From Sphingomonas carotinifaciens (GTDB lineage: Bacteria; Pseudomonadota; Alphaproteobacteria; Sphingomonadales; Sphingomonadaceae), in the NCBI RefSeq assembly GCF_009789535.1, contig NZ_WSUT01000001.1, positions 62,001-126,000 of the forward strand: 64,000 nt of DNA, read 5' to 3'. The translations under genes were made by a program, and so were the position numbers. This document shows, in pieces, positions 56,871 through 64,000 of this stretch (the first letter of the stretch is position 1; every line of letters begins with the position of its first letter). The notes beneath the pieces are model-generated. The model was not told the DNA's origin, searched no databases, and saw only the letters and a program-made list of their open reading frames with translations.

Positions 56871-57116
56871 ATGACCGCCATACTCGCTGGCTGCGCCGCG
56901 AGCGCCCTGACTCAATCCGGGCGGTCCGGGGCGGCGACCTGATCGGTCATCTCGGTCGGCGGTTCAGAAAGCGGTACCGCCACATCCACCGTAAGCATGA
57001 CGTCGACCACGTATGTCGCCGATCCGACAGAGACGGCTGGTCCGAGCGGGATCGCCCGATCCGCCATTCGGTCGAGCTTTATCGGAAGAATTTCGAGGGA
57101 GGGCATGTCGCGATAG
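56871..57116 (+). pseudogene. Degenerate partial copy of the dioxygenase gene
   Basis: In one frame it reads MTAILAGCAASALTQSGRSG, AAT, a stop, then SVISVGGSESGTATSTVS, YVADPTETAGP, SGIARSAIRSSFIGR. This parallels LVAGCGGGSGSDSDTSSVST, CIADPTETAGP and SGIVRSDIRPSFIS of the intact gene at 55300-56226, including 22 of 24 or so bases over the ADPTETAG codons. It lacks the catalytic domain and has an internal stop, so it is a truncated duplicate or remnant, separated from the intact copy by the MITE. Confidence 0.7.
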
Positions 57117-57186
57117 TGGCGACATTGCCGAGAAATTTTTTTCGAAACGGTTCGGCTATTGCTGAACTGCCCTTTGGCAAACGTGT

Positions 57187-57951
57187 CTACCGCCTGACCA
57201 CCGACGCCGTGAACATATAGCCCTCGTTCCGGACGGTGCGGATCAGTTCTTGCCCGTCTTTGGCCGCAAGCTTGCGCCGGATACGGCTAACCTGGACGTC
57301 GACGGCACGATCAAAACTGTCACTATCGCCGCCGCGGGCATATTCAATCAACTGATCGCGCGTCAGGACGCGGCGCGGATGCTCGACGAGCGCGCGCATG
57401 ATCTGGAACTCGCCTTCGGTCAGCGGGACGGTTGCACCATCGGGCGCGTAGAGCGAAAATCCCTCTGGATCGAGTGACCATTGGTTGAACCGGAGGAGGG
57501 GACGACCCTCACCGATCGGTTCGGCAACGATTGTCATCGCGGTCGGGACGGACGCGGCGGTGGAAGCGGTCTCCGTCTCTCTTCCACGGCGCCGGAGCAC
57601 GGTGCGGATCCGCGCCAGCAGCTCGCGCGGATTGCACGGCTTGGCGAGATAATCCTCGGCGCCGATCTCCAGCCCGATGATCCGGTCGATATCGCTGCCG
57701 ACGGCCGACAACATGATGACGGGCGGTGCACCAGGCGCCTGAAGCCCGCGCAAAGCCGTCAGCCCATCCTCGCCTGGCATCATAACATCGAGCACGATCA
57801 GATCAGGGCGTTGCTTCGCCATCGAGGCGCGCATCGCAACGGGATCGCTGGCGACTGACGTCAGGAAGCCATTCTTCTCCAGAAAGGAGGAGATCAGCTT
57901 CCGGATGCCGTCATCGTCATCGACGATAAGGATACGGGTGGCGAGGTCCAT
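57187..57951 (-). CDS. OmpR-family response regulator (orphan)
   Basis: 254 aa from MDLATRILIVDDDDG (ATG at 57951; an ATG at 57972 is the alternative, both with poor ribosome sites). Receiver with Asp55 (LIVLDVMMPGED), a Ser in place of the usual Thr (VIMLSAVGSD) and Lys (LAKPCNPREL); a linker of about 25 residues; a C-terminal winged helix (VPLTEGEFQIMRALVEHP, DVQVSRIRRKLAAKDG). No histidine kinase gene is adjacent. TGTCCCG repeats in its own upstream region and in the PduX/dioxygenase divergent region are candidate binding sites, which would make it the local regulator. Confidence 0.92.
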   Translation of the reverse strand: MDLATRILIVDDDDGIRKLISSFLEKNGFLTSVASDPVAMRASMAKQRPDLIVLDVMMPGEDGLTALRGLQAPGAPPVIMLSAVGSDIDRIIGLEIGAEDYLAKPCNPRELLARIRTVLRRRGRETETASTAASVPTAMTIVAEPIGEGRPLLRFNQWSLDPEGFSLYAPDGATVPLTEGEFQIMRALVEHPRRVLTRDQLIEYARGGDSDSFDRAVDVQVSRIRRKLAAKDGQELIRTVRNEGYMFTASVVRR

Positions 57952-58006
57952 GTGGATTACATTGGCGAGCATGGCGTCCGATTGCCAGCCCCGCCTTTCG
58001 GGGACG

Positions 58007-58023
58007 TGTCCCGAATATGTCCG
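58007..58023 (+). promoter_or_regulatory. TGTCCCG direct repeat upstream of the regulator and virB operon
   Basis: TGTCCCGAATATGTCCG repeats the site at 55091 almost exactly (half-sites 11 bases apart). An inverted CGGGACA lies at 58060-58066. They fall between the regulator gene (minus) and virB1 (plus) and could serve both. Confidence 0.65.
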
Positions 58024-58115
58024 TGGCAAAGATTCCCTTCCGATGGTTGCGGAAAACCCCGGGACATTTGCGGGCAACGGAAAGGTTCGATCACGTCGGT
58101 TCTGGAGTAACCGAC

Positions 58116-58727
58116 ATGAAAATCCGTTTCGACCATCCCGTCTTTATCGCCTTGGCAGGATTTCTCGTCACCGCGACGCTGCTGTATGTCACCCAAGCCC
58201 ATGCGCAGGTGATGCAGATCGCCGATGACGGCTCAATCCAGACCCGTGCCGGCGCTGGCGTCGTCAGTTGGGATGCGGATGACGCGTCCAACTTGTCCTG
58301 GCCCGACCCGGCAACAGCGATGCCGGAGATGCCTGCCATTCCCGCGGCCTATGCCGCAACCGTGCATCGGGTGTCGGCTGCGCAGGGGATCAGCCCCGCT
58401 CTTCTTGAAGCCCTGATCTGGCAAGAGAGCCGCTGGAGGGCGGCCGCCGTGTCGCGTGTCGGCGCTCAAGGCCTCACCCAGCTCATGCCCGGCACCGCGC
58501 GTACCCTTGGCGTCGATCCGCGCGATCCGATCGCCGCGATCGAAGGCGGCGCGCGATACCTTCGCCAGCAGCTCGATCGCTTCGATGGCGACGTCGAGCG
58601 TGCGCTTGCCGCCTACAATGCCGGACCCAGCCGCGTGCTTCGCGCCGGTGGCATCCCCCCCATCGCTGAGACGCGCGCCTACGTCGCCGCGATCCTCACT
58701 CGCCTGTCCAACATCTCGGAGAAATGA
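58116..58727 (+). CDS. virB1: VirB1-like lytic transglycosylase
   Basis: 203 aa from MKIRFDHP (GGAG 8 bases upstream). A signal peptide is followed by a short linker and an SLT domain: GISPALLEALIWQESRW with the catalytic Glu, GAQGLTQLMPGTARTLGV, and AAYNAGPSRVLRAGG. It opens the cell wall for assembly of the type IV secretion channel. First gene of the virB operon; the virB2 ATG overlaps its stop (ATGA). Confidence 0.93.
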   Translation: MKIRFDHPVFIALAGFLVTATLLYVTQAHAQVMQIADDGSIQTRAGAGVVSWDADDASNLSWPDPATAMPEMPAIPAAYAATVHRVSAAQGISPALLEALIWQESRWRAAAVSRVGAQGLTQLMPGTARTLGVDPRDPIAAIEGGARYLRQQLDRFDGDVERALAAYNAGPSRVLRAGGIPPIAETRAYVAAILTRLSNISEK

Positions 58728-59044
58728 TCATGAAAAAGCATCTGATCGCCGTCTCGGCCATGCTGGCCGCCTTGTCGCCAACTGCCGCCTTCGCGCAGGT
58801 CGCCGGAGCCGATCCGCAAGGGTCCGGTCCGATCGTCGCGGCGCTCGGCTGGCTGCAGGGCACGCTGCTTGGTCATGTCGCCACCACCGTTGCGGTGATC
58901 GCGGTCGCCATGGTCGGGTTCATGATGCTGACCGGTCGTCTCAACTGGCGGTTCGGTGCAACCGTCATCGTCGGTTGCTTCGTCCTGTTCGGCTCGGCCG
59001 CGATCGTCGCCGGCATCCAGTCGACCGCGGGCATGGCGGGCTGA
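58724..59044 (+). CDS. virB2: VirB2/TrbC-like conjugative pilin
   Basis: 106 aa from the ATG at 58724 (or 58730). Long signal peptide (AAFAQ), then two hydrophobic helices separated by a short polar loop (TGRLNWRFGATV), the normal pilin plan. The major pilus subunit of the T4SS. Confidence 0.9.
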   Translation: MIMKKHLIAVSAMLAALSPTAAFAQVAGADPQGSGPIVAALGWLQGTLLGHVATTVAVIAVAMVGFMMLTGRLNWRFGATVIVGCFVLFGSAAIVAGIQSTAGMAG

Positions 59045-59046
59045 CA

Positions 59047-59331
59047 ATGGCCGGCCTGTCCCGCGCGCCCGTGTTCCGGGCGCTTACCAGACCGCAGATG
59101 TTCGGCGGCGTCACCTTTTCCTTCTTCATCGTTAACATGGCGGTGACGACGGAGGCGTTCCTGGTGACGGGTAGCTTCTTGGCCCTGCCGATCGCGCTGG
59201 TCGTACACGGGGTCGGCTATCTCGTGTGCCTGCGCGAGCCGCGTGTCTTCGATCTGTGGCTGACCAAGGTCAGCCGTACCCCCCGGGTCCGCAACTGGAA
59301 GCGGTGGGGCTGCAACTCCTACGAACCCTAA
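59047..59331 (+). CDS. virB3: VirB3-like T4SS protein
   Basis: 94 aa. APVFRALTRPQMFGGVTFSF at the N-terminus, two hydrophobic segments and LREPRVFDLWLTKVSRTP are typical of VirB3, a small inner-membrane partner of VirB4. It begins 2 bases after the virB2 stop. Confidence 0.9.
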   Translation: MAGLSRAPVFRALTRPQMFGGVTFSFFIVNMAVTTEAFLVTGSFLALPIALVVHGVGYLVCLREPRVFDLWLTKVSRTPRVRNWKRWGCNSYEP

Positions 59332-59343
59332 AGGGGATATGTC

Positions 59344-61764
59344 ATGCGCAAGTGGATCGGCCCCGCCGCATGGGGTCCACGCGAAGCCAAGGCCGGCGAC
59401 CGGTTGCCCTATGCTCGCCTGCTCGACGAGGAGACGCTGACACTGCGCGACGGCGGCGTCATGCAGGTCATCGCGGTGCCGGGAATCGCCTTCGAGACCG
59501 AAGAGTCAGAACAGCTTGATCACATGCTCGCCGTTCGGGAGACGATGCTGAGAAGTGCGCTGGATGCCCGCTTCGTCATCTATCACCATGTCGTCCGCCG
59601 TCAGGTCGAGGCGACGTTGGCCGATGCGGGCGAGGACCCCTTCTCGCGCGAACTGGGCCGACGCTGGGATGCCGCACGCGCTGCGCGGAGGCTCTATGTC
59701 AACGATCAGTATCTGACCGTGCTGCGGCGCCCGGCGCGCGGAAAGACGGGCTGGGCCGAGAAGCTGTCGCGCCGTTTGAACGGCCGCGGGGAGATCGACC
59801 CGGCCACCGTCCGTGAGCTGGATGCCGCGGTCACCGCGCTCGTCGCGGGCCTGTCCGCCTATAGCGCGCGGGTGCTGGGCGGCTATGATGGTGCCGTCGG
59901 CCGCTGCTCGGAGCCGCTCGAATTGCTCTCGGCGCTCTACAATGGCGAGACCCGGCCGGTGCTGACGCCGCCTGACGCCACCGATTGCGGCCACCACATC
60001 CCCTATGCCCGGATCAGCTTCGGCGTCGACGCAATCGAGACGCGACTGTCCGGTGGCCGTCGTTTCGCCGGTATGCTGTCGGTCAAGGAGTATCCGGATG
60101 CCACCCGTGCCGGACTGATCGACAACCTGCTGCGGTTGCCGCACGAGTTGATCCTGACGGAGAGCTTCGCACCCGCCGATCGTCAGGTCGCGCGCGAGCG
60201 CATCGACCTCGCCATCCGGCGGCTCAAGTCGGCCGATGCGGAAGCGGCCGCCGAACGCAGCGAGATGATGGCCGCCCGCGACGGCCTCGGTGCCGGACAG
60301 GTCGGCTTCGGCGATCATCACCTGTCGGTGCTGGTTCGCGCTGAAACGCTGGGTGAGCTGGAGCGTGCGGCGGCGCAGGCCGGCGCAGCGCTTGCCGACA
60401 TGGGCGCGGTCGCGGTCCGCGAGGATACGGGAATGGAACCCGCTTTCTGGGGCCAGTTTCCGGGCAATGAAGCCTATGTCGTGCGCCGTTCGCTTATCTC
60501 GACCGCCAATGCGGCCGGGTTTCTGTCGCTGCATGGCTTTCCTGGCGGTCGGGCGTCCGGCAACCATTGGGGCGATGCAGTCAGCGTGCTGGAGACCACC
60601 AGCGCCACGCCGTATTTCTTCAACTTCCACGCCAAGGAGAGCGGGGGTGATCTCGGGAACTTTACCGTCATCGGTCCGTCGGGGTCGGGCAAGACGGTGG
60701 CGCTGAACTTCCTGGCCGCGCAGGCGCAGCGGTTCGGCCCCCGGCTGGTCTTCTTCGACAAGGACCGTGGAGCCGAGATCTTCCTGCGCGCGATCGGCGG
60801 GCATTATTCCCGGCTGACGCCTGGCGAGCCGACCGGCATGAACCCGCTCGCCCTCCCGGATACGCCCGCTAATCAGGCGTTTCTGAGGGAATGGCTGGCC
60901 GTGCTGCTGCAGGCCGACGGTGCGGAGGAACTGGCGATGATCGCGAGCGCTGTTGCTGCCGCCTACGACCATGATCCGGCGTTCCGACGGCTGCGTCATC
61001 TGGGAGAGCTACTGGGCGGCACACGCCGCCCGGAAGCTGGCGACCTTGTCCATCGGCTCCAGCCCTGGATCGGATCGGGCGAGAACGCCTGGCTGTTCGA
61101 CAATGCCGTCGACCGGCTGCATCTCGACGCGCGCACGCTGGGCTTCGACATGACCCAGCTGCTGGACAGCCCGCGCCTGCGCACGCCGGCCATGATGTAC
61201 CTGTTCCACCGGATCGACGAGCGATTGGACGGCGAGCCGACCATGATCCTGATCGACGAAGGTTGGAAGGCGCTCGACGATCCCGTGTTTGCGGGGCGGA
61301 TCCGCGACTGGCTGAAGACGCTCCGCAAACGCAATGCGCTGGTCGGTTTTGCCACGCAATCGGCCGGTGACGCGCTGGGTAGCAGCATCGCGTCGGCGAT
61401 CGTCGAGCAGACCGCGACCATGATCTTCATGCCCAACGCCAAGGCGAAGGCGGAGGATTACTGCACCGGCTTCGGACTGACCGAGCACGAGCTGGCGCTG
61501 ATCCGGGCGCTGCCGGCCGAAAGCCGCTGCTTCCTGGTGCGGCACGCCAACCACTCGGTCGTCGTCCGGCTCGATCTGTCGGGTACAGGCGAGATGCTGG
61601 CGGTCCTGTCGGGTCGCGAGGCAAGCGTCAGGCGACTGGATTCGATCCGGGCGCATGTCGGCGACGATCCGGCGCACTGGTATCCGCTGCTGACCGGCGC
61701 GGCATGGCCTGGCGGCCCTGCGACGAGCGATGACAGCCCTTGGTACATGGAGGCCGCGGAATGA
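59344..61764 (+). CDS. virB4: VirB4-family T4SS ATPase
   Basis: 806 aa, normal for VirB4/CagE. A CagE-type N-terminal domain is followed by the ATPase: Walker A GPSGSGKTVALNFLAA (about residue 443), KDRGAEIFLRAIGGHY, Walker B MILIDEGWKALDDPVF (about 633), then ATQSAGDAL. It powers pilus assembly and transfer. AAGGGG lies before the ATG; it overlaps virB6 by ATGA. Confidence 0.96.
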   Translation: MRKWIGPAAWGPREAKAGDRLPYARLLDEETLTLRDGGVMQVIAVPGIAFETEESEQLDHMLAVRETMLRSALDARFVIYHHVVRRQVEATLADAGEDPFSRELGRRWDAARAARRLYVNDQYLTVLRRPARGKTGWAEKLSRRLNGRGEIDPATVRELDAAVTALVAGLSAYSARVLGGYDGAVGRCSEPLELLSALYNGETRPVLTPPDATDCGHHIPYARISFGVDAIETRLSGGRRFAGMLSVKEYPDATRAGLIDNLLRLPHELILTESFAPADRQVARERIDLAIRRLKSADAEAAAERSEMMAARDGLGAGQVGFGDHHLSVLVRAETLGELERAAAQAGAALADMGAVAVREDTGMEPAFWGQFPGNEAYVVRRSLISTANAAGFLSLHGFPGGRASGNHWGDAVSVLETTSATPYFFNFHAKESGGDLGNFTVIGPSGSGKTVALNFLAAQAQRFGPRLVFFDKDRGAEIFLRAIGGHYSRLTPGEPTGMNPLALPDTPANQAFLREWLAVLLQADGAEELAMIASAVAAAYDHDPAFRRLRHLGELLGGTRRPEAGDLVHRLQPWIGSGENAWLFDNAVDRLHLDARTLGFDMTQLLDSPRLRTPAMMYLFHRIDERLDGEPTMILIDEGWKALDDPVFAGRIRDWLKTLRKRNALVGFATQSAGDALGSSIASAIVEQTATMIFMPNAKAKAEDYCTGFGLTEHELALIRALPAESRCFLVRHANHSVVVRLDLSGTGEMLAVLSGREASVRRLDSIRAHVGDDPAHWYPLLTGAAWPGGPATSDDSPWYMEAAE

Positions 61765-62936
61765 ACGGGTGCAGATCGTTCGGGGCGGACGGCCCCGATG
61801 GCATCGGTGCGGCGCTGCGCAGCATCGACTGCCAGACCGCGCAGGGAACGGCGCACGCGTTCGAGCGGCTGTTCGGTCATCACGGCGGCCTCCTCCCGGT
61901 CCTCACGCTGATCCTGACGCTGTATGTCGCGTGGACCGCAGTCGGGCTGCTGACCGGCCGTGCCCGGATCGGCGTGTCGGGCTTGACCCCACGCATGCTG
62001 ACGCTGGGTGCAGCGCTGACGTTCGCCACGTCGTGGGCCGCCTATCAGAGTGTCGTCTGGAACCTGTTGGTCGGTGCGCCTGACCAGGTAGCGGGACTGC
62101 TGCTCGGCACGCATGGCTCGGCGACAACGCTGTTCGCCGACCGCCTTGACCGTTTGTTCGGGGCGGTCGCCGAAGCTGCACAGGCAGCGCAGAACGCAGC
62201 CGGCGCGGACGCCAAGGGTTGGCAGCCTGCCGACGTCCTGTGGGCGGCGACCATGCTCCTGCTGCTCGGCACTGCGGGTGTGCTCATCACCGCGCGGATC
62301 GCGCTCGGGGCGCTGTTGGCGCTCGGCCCGGCGTTTCTGGTGCTCGCGATCTTCCGGGGCACACGTGGGCTGTTCGAGGGATGGCTGAAAGCGGCGATCC
62401 TGTTCGCGGTGGTGCCGCTGTTCGCCGTCCTGATCGGCGGGGGTGCGATCGTTATCCTGACTCCCATTGCGGAGAATCTAGGCGCCGAGCCGACCATGCA
62501 GCAAGCAGCGACCGTGTTCTTGGGTGCGGCGATTTACTGCACGCTCATGGCAATGGTACTCAAGGTCGCGAGCCAGCTCGTCGCGGGCTGGCGGCCGGGA
62601 AGTGGGGCAGGGGAACCCGCTCGGGTCACCCGTGATGCAGGCGCGGGCACGACCGTAGCGTCCAGTCCCACCGTTTTCGTCCCTGCTACGGGCCGTGCGC
62701 CGATGGCGACTGGCGATGACCGCATCCGCGCGATTGCCGCTGCGGCCTCGCCCCGGCCGCTCGCGGGGCCGGCTGCGACCGTGCACGAGGAGCATGTGGT
62801 GCGCGATCGTCAGCGCCTGGCGGGGTTGCCCACTGCCCAAGCCGGGAACGTCACCCCCTTTCCACTGGCAACCGCGCCGCGGGCCCGCGCCGCGGCGCTC
62901 GGAAGAGCAATGGGCGGAGCCTCCCGCGCCCGCTGA
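61761..62936 (+). CDS. virB6: VirB6/TrbL-like polytopic T4SS protein
   Basis: 391 aa from MNGCRSFG (ATG overlaps the virB4 stop). Five to six hydrophobic helices between about 35 and 275; LWAATMLLLLGTAGVLITAR and FEGWLKAAILFAVVPLFAVL match the VirB6 core. The C-terminal ~110 residues are polar, Ala/Pro-rich and probably cytoplasmic or periplasmic tail. It forms part of the inner-membrane channel. Confidence 0.88.
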   Translation: MNGCRSFGADGPDGIGAALRSIDCQTAQGTAHAFERLFGHHGGLLPVLTLILTLYVAWTAVGLLTGRARIGVSGLTPRMLTLGAALTFATSWAAYQSVVWNLLVGAPDQVAGLLLGTHGSATTLFADRLDRLFGAVAEAAQAAQNAAGADAKGWQPADVLWAATMLLLLGTAGVLITARIALGALLALGPAFLVLAIFRGTRGLFEGWLKAAILFAVVPLFAVLIGGGAIVILTPIAENLGAEPTMQQAATVFLGAAIYCTLMAMVLKVASQLVAGWRPGSGAGEPARVTRDAGAGTTVASSPTVFVPATGRAPMATGDDRIRAIAAAASPRPLAGPAATVHEEHVVRDRQRLAGLPTAQAGNVTPFPLATAPRARAAALGRAMGGASRAR

Positions 62937-63139
62937 CCAGCCGCTTCGGCCGGCCGGCGACATGACGCCTCCGCCTTTTCCAAGTGCGGGGGCGCTCACG
63001 CATCGGCCACGCACCGGCATCCTGGCGGGCAACCAGACACAACATTTCCGCCGGCCAGCAATTCCGGGGACAAAGCAGGACAGGAAAAAGCAGCATCAGA
63101 TCACGAGAGGCGCACCCGCCTCGACGAGGGAGCACAGGC

Positions 63140-63895
63140 ATGAAATCGATCCTGTTCGCGCTTGCTGTTAGTACATCGGTCCCGGCACTCGCCTCCGACG
63201 CCCGTATCGTCAACCGCTTCTACGATGACACGCGCGTCGTCCGGTTCGAGGGGCGGACGAACCTTCAATCCACCATCGCTTTCGAGGAAGGCGAGCGGAT
63301 CGAGAATATCGCGATCGGCGACTCGGCACGATGGCAGGTCACGCCCAACAAGCGCGCCAATCTCCTCTTCATCAAGCCGGTCACCGCGCTCGCCCGCACC
63401 AACATGACGGTCGTGACCGATCGGCGCACCTACCTGTTCGAGCTGGTGGCGAGCCCGCGGGCGCCGTCTACCTATCTGCTGCGCTTCCACTATCCGGCGC
63501 CGCCACCGCCCCCGCCCCCGCCCCAACCGGTCGAGGAGAAGCCGGCGCTTACGGCCGCGGTTCTCGAAACCGCAGCCTCCCCCGCGCCGCTGAAGCTCAA
63601 CTTCGCATGGGGTGCCAAGGGCGACAAAACGCTGATGCCGGAACGCAGCTTTGACGACGGCGCCTCGCTCTACCTGTCCTGGCCACGTGAGCGAGCGGTG
63701 CCGGCGGTGCTGACGATCGGCCCCGACGGCAGCGAAGGCCCTACCAACTTCGCGGTGCGCGGCGACTACATCGTTGTCGAGGGTGTGCCGTCCAGCGTCG
63801 TGTTGCGCTCGGGCAGAGCTGCGCTGACCCTTTCGCCATCGCGACCAAAGCCGGCCGCATCGTCCCAGCCCGGCACGCAGATCGCGGAGCGCTGA
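63140..63895 (+). CDS. virB9: VirB9-like T4SS outer-membrane-complex protein
   Basis: 251 aa with a signal peptide (ALAS). N-terminal domain (GERIENIAIGDSARWQVTPN, FIKPVTALARTNMTVVTDRR, YLFELVAS), a poly-Pro linker (APPPPPPPPQPVEEKP) and a C-terminal domain (LNFAWGAKGDKTLMPERSFD, GASLYLSWP, NFAVRGDYIVVEGV). GGGAG precedes the ATG. No VirB7 or VirB8 was seen in the 203-base gap upstream. Confidence 0.93.
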   Translation: MKSILFALAVSTSVPALASDARIVNRFYDDTRVVRFEGRTNLQSTIAFEEGERIENIAIGDSARWQVTPNKRANLLFIKPVTALARTNMTVVTDRRTYLFELVASPRAPSTYLLRFHYPAPPPPPPPPQPVEEKPALTAAVLETAASPAPLKLNFAWGAKGDKTLMPERSFDDGASLYLSWPRERAVPAVLTIGPDGSEGPTNFAVRGDYIVVEGVPSSVVLRSGRAALTLSPSRPKPAASSQPGTQIAER

Positions 63896-63896
63896 T

Positions 63897-64000
63897 ATGA
63901 CCACCGATACGCTGACCCGGTCGACCGGGCTGATCCCGTTGAGCCATCAGGACGATCCTCGCCGCTCGCTCGATGACAACGCGCTGGTCGAGGCGAGCCG
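63897..64000 (+). CDS. virB10: VirB10-like protein, 5' part
   Basis: Starts one base after the virB9 stop; 34 codons are visible (MTTDTLTRSTGLIPLSHQDD and PRRSLDDNALVEA). The naming rests on position after virB9 in the operon and a polar cytoplasmic N-terminus as expected for VirB10; the diagnostic parts are outside the window. Confidence 0.6.
   Translation, partial: MTTDTLTRSTGLIPLSHQDDPRRSLDDNALVEAS

Noticed and set aside
62963..63171. Possible small virB7-like gene before virB9
   Set aside because: No lipoprotein signal, poor codon pattern, and it overlaps the virB9 start.

Overview
The window reads as a stretch of a large secondary replicon (megaplasmid or chromid) of a Sphingomonas-type alphaproteobacterium. 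The grounds are a high-GC sequence, several TonB-dependent receptors, sphingomonad-style families (DUF885 peptidase, DUF4383, DUF3253, PagL-like deacylase), a complete plasmid partition/replication block in the middle and a VirB-type conjugation operon at the right end. No rRNA, tRNA or CRISPR array was seen.

1-24.8 kb is gene-dense and looks stable. It holds the 3' end of a thiolase; a YfiR-like/TonB receptor/chemoreceptor operon; a divergent catabolic unit (NCS1 permease, RibB and outer-membrane barrel one way; LLM flavin monooxygenase, DUF1330 and carboxymuconolactone-decarboxylase-like proteins the other way) around a perfect GntR-type operator palindrome; an Mfd-like translocase shorter than usual; several small envelope and stress proteins; a DUF885 peptidase; a porin; a PagL-like enzyme; and a GAF-GGDEF-EAL protein.

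24.8-29.7 kb is the replication and partition core: parA, parB and repA (RPA-type initiator), all on the minus strand, an 18-bp parS-like palindrome between parB and repA, and five direct 22-bp-phased iterons plus an inverted copy downstream of repA. A cupin gene follows. 30.3-33.1 kb is debris: IS5-type head and tail fragments, a frameshifted Tn3-family transposase with a 13-G run, and a MarR-like fragment.

33.3-38.9 kb is a glycan-use pair (TonB receptor plus GH92 alpha-mannosidase) flanked on the right by broken IS3 and IS481 copies. 40.1-43.6 kb carries a CpxAR-like two-component system and a membrane acyltransferase-like protein.

43.8-52.9 kb is the most unusual unit: an STN-type TonB receptor, a YddA/SbmA-like ABC transporter, two related uncharacterised Trp-rich proteins around a thioredoxin, and TldE plus TldD. 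It resembles a peptide uptake-and-proteolysis operon, or a peptide maturation operon, built like yddA-yddB-pqqL but with TldD/E as the protease. Facing it are a threonine-kinase-like (PduX family) and a CobD-like PLP enzyme, with no other cobalamin genes in view. Next come a Tat/lipoprotein-type intradiol dioxygenase, a degenerate partial copy of it, a 274-bp MITE, and an orphan OmpR-type regulator. A repeated 11-bp-phased motif (TGTCCCG) sits in the promoters of these genes and upstream of the T4SS operon.

58.1-64.0 kb is virB1-B2-B3-B4-B6-B9-(B10), with no B5, B7 or B8 recognised in between.
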